Shown: piece after piece, positions 7,136-7,852 of the stretch
Layout: each line of letters starts with the position of its first letter
Numbering within the stretch: position 1 is the stretch's first letter
Origin: Thermodesulfovibrionales bacterium
GTDB taxonomy: Bacteria; Nitrospirota; Thermodesulfovibrionia; Thermodesulfovibrionales; UBA1546
Direction of reading: 5' to 3'
NCBI GenBank assembly: GCA_030018605.1
Contig: JASEHP010000067.1
Span: forward strand, 1-7,852
DNA length: 7,852 nucleotides
Notes under the pieces: model-generated
Told to the model about the DNA's origin: nothing
The model's input: the letters and a program-made list of their open reading frames with translations, nothing else
Databases searched by the model: none
Program-made: the position numbers and the translations under genes

Positions 7136-7141
7136 ATAAGG

Positions 7142-7378
7142 ATGATAAGAGAAAATCTTTTAAAACGTATTACTGTTAACCCGAAAGTAATGGTGGGTAA
7201 GCCGACTATTAGAGGTCTGAGGATTACGGTTGAGCAGATACTAAAGGCGCTTGCAGGCGGAATAACAGCGGAAGAACTTCTTGAGGACTATCCTGAACTT
7301 GAAAAAGAAGATATTCACGCAGCTATCCTTTATGCCTCTGAACTTGTGAATGAAGAACAGGTTTTCGCTGTCCGCTAA
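7142..7378 (+). CDS. DUF433 family protein, putative antitoxin of a DUF5615 PIN-like pair
   Basis: The 78-residue product has the usual size for DUF433. It shows the family pattern: ITVNP (10-14), GKPTIRGLRITVEQIL (19-34), EELLEDYPELEKEDIHAAILYA (44-65 in two adjoining parts). The predicted helix-turn-helix-like fold suggests DNA binding. DUF433 genes commonly sit directly before DUF5615 PIN-like genes, and the pair is usually interpreted as a type II toxin-antitoxin module; the neighbour here fits. The start at 7142 is set by the purine-rich site at 7127-7135. The family call is firm, while the antitoxin role and autoregulation through the dyad at 7086-7097 are inference. Confidence 0.87.
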   Translation: MIRENLLKRITVNPKVMVGKPTIRGLRITVEQILKALAGGITAEELLEDYPELEKEDIHAAILYASELVNEEQVFAVR

Positions 7379-7393
7379 AAGAATATCCTTTCT

Positions 7394-7753
7394 ATGACTA
7401 CCAAACTGAAATTTTTGGTGGATGTCGGAGTCGGCAAGAAAGTTGAGAAGTGGCTTGCGGATAATGACCATGATGTCAAATGCATTAGGGATATAAATCC
7501 GAAGGCCGACGATTCCGAGATATTACATCTTGCTGTTACAGAAGGCAGAATGGTAATCACAATGGACAAAGACTTCGGCGAACTTGTCTATAATTCCGGC
7601 AAACTGCATTCTGGCGTGTTGATATTAAGGCTTGAAGACGCAGACGGCAATCAGAAGGTTAAAGTCATGAAGAAGATACTGACCGAGTATTCAGATAAAT
7701 TATATGGCAAGTTTTGCGTATTTCAGGGAGAAAGATTAAGAATAAAAAGTTGA
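7394..7753 (+). CDS. DUF5615 PIN-like protein, putative toxin nuclease
   Basis: This 119-residue protein matches the DUF5615 (Mut7-C/PIN-like) family. It begins with a beta strand carrying the first acidic residue (FLVDVG, Asp10), then DHDVKCIRDINP (25-36) and ADDSEILHLA (38-47). The signature MDKDFGEL (57-64, Asp58 and Asp60) and SGVLILRLED (73-82) follow. These acidic residues would form the metal site of a PIN-type RNase. Where many relatives have DEN after the first strand, this one has DVG, so one acidic position may be lost; most of the remaining set is present. It starts 15 nt after the DUF433 stop, in the same frame, with no good Shine-Dalgarno site of its own, so translation may depend on the upstream gene. 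The toxin role is inferred from family and pairing. Confidence 0.85.
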   Translation: MTTKLKFLVDVGVGKKVEKWLADNDHDVKCIRDINPKADDSEILHLAVTEGRMVITMDKDFGELVYNSGKLHSGVLILRLEDADGNQKVKVMKKILTEYSDKLYGKFCVFQGERLRIKS

Positions 7754-7796
7754 ACAATTTCTGGAAGTTAATCAAACAAAAATCCGTTAAAGGCAG

Positions 7797-7813
7797 GGAT
7801 GTGAATTTTACCT
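7797..7813 (+). repeat. Right copy of the 17-bp direct repeat flanking the DUF433/DUF5615 module
   Basis: GGATGTGAATTTTACCT repeats 7046-7062 with two central changes (AA to TT). It lies 43 nt after the toxin-like gene and immediately before the 24-bp-periodic repeat at the window end. Confidence 0.5.
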
Positions 7814-7817
7814 GTAA

Positions 7818-7852
7818 TACCAAAATAGAAATGTCCGGTTTTACCAAAGTAG
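7818..7852 (+). repeat. 24-bp-periodic terminal repeat, possibly the end of an insertion sequence running off the window
   Basis: TACCAAAATAG (7818-7828) recurs as TACCAAAGTAG (7842-7852), exactly 24 nt later, with AAATGTCCGGTTT between. Spaced short repeats of this sort are typical transposase-binding sites at the ends of IS21- or IS481-like elements. No transposase is visible because the window ends here, so the identity is inferred. Confidence 0.4.

Overview
The window is about 7.85 kb of bacterial DNA, densely coded, with every supported gene on the + strand. Base composition looks moderate (roughly mid-40s % GC by eye, not computed). Several genes appear to start with TTG behind good Shine-Dalgarno sites. 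The gene mix is a bacterial two-subunit-type PheT, a bacterial eRF1-like protein, a MoeA fused to a periplasmic-binding-protein-like domain, and a DUF433/DUF5615 pair. That mix fits an anaerobic, environmental Gram-negative lineage such as Nitrospirota or a former deltaproteobacterium. This lineage guess is inference with low confidence.

Positions 60-4949 hold four tightly packed genes that look like one transcription unit. They are pheT (phenylalanyl-tRNA synthetase beta chain), a class I glutamine-amidotransferase-like peptidase C26 hydrolase, an AI-2E/PerM-family membrane protein, and a bacterial homologue of the archaeo-eukaryotic release factor eRF1/Vms1. Gene junctions are a 7-nt gap, a 14-nt overlap and an 8-nt overlap, each with a Shine-Dalgarno site inside or touching the upstream gene, so translational coupling is likely. 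Two of the four act at the tRNA or ribosome. PheT appears to lack the EMAP-II-like tRNA-binding domain (B2) of most bacterial PheT. The eRF1-like protein has an altered GGQ loop, reading GGW with three extra residues.

Positions 4950-5049 are a 100-nt spacer with no convincing terminator. It is followed by a 664-residue MoeA-PBP fusion (5050-7044), which belongs to molybdenum-cofactor insertion and probably has a ligand-sensing C-terminal half. Inside its MoeA part is a short in-frame insert carrying a 12-bp direct repeat around a perfect 6-bp hairpin, like a small palindromic repeat element that landed in a coding gene.

Positions 7045-7852 look like accessory DNA. A DUF433 antitoxin-like gene (7142-7378) and a DUF5615 PIN-like toxin gene (7394-7753) lie between two near-identical 17-bp direct repeats (7046-7062 and 7797-7813). 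The window ends in a 24-bp-periodic repeat that resembles the transposase-binding repeats at an insertion-sequence end. A CTTGACCCC word links the left flank of this module to the insert in moeA on the opposite strand.

No tRNA, rRNA, CRISPR array or complete insertion sequence was seen. The best candidates for something little described are the GGW-type eRF1-like protein co-encoded with a B2-less PheT, and the palindromic element inside moeA.
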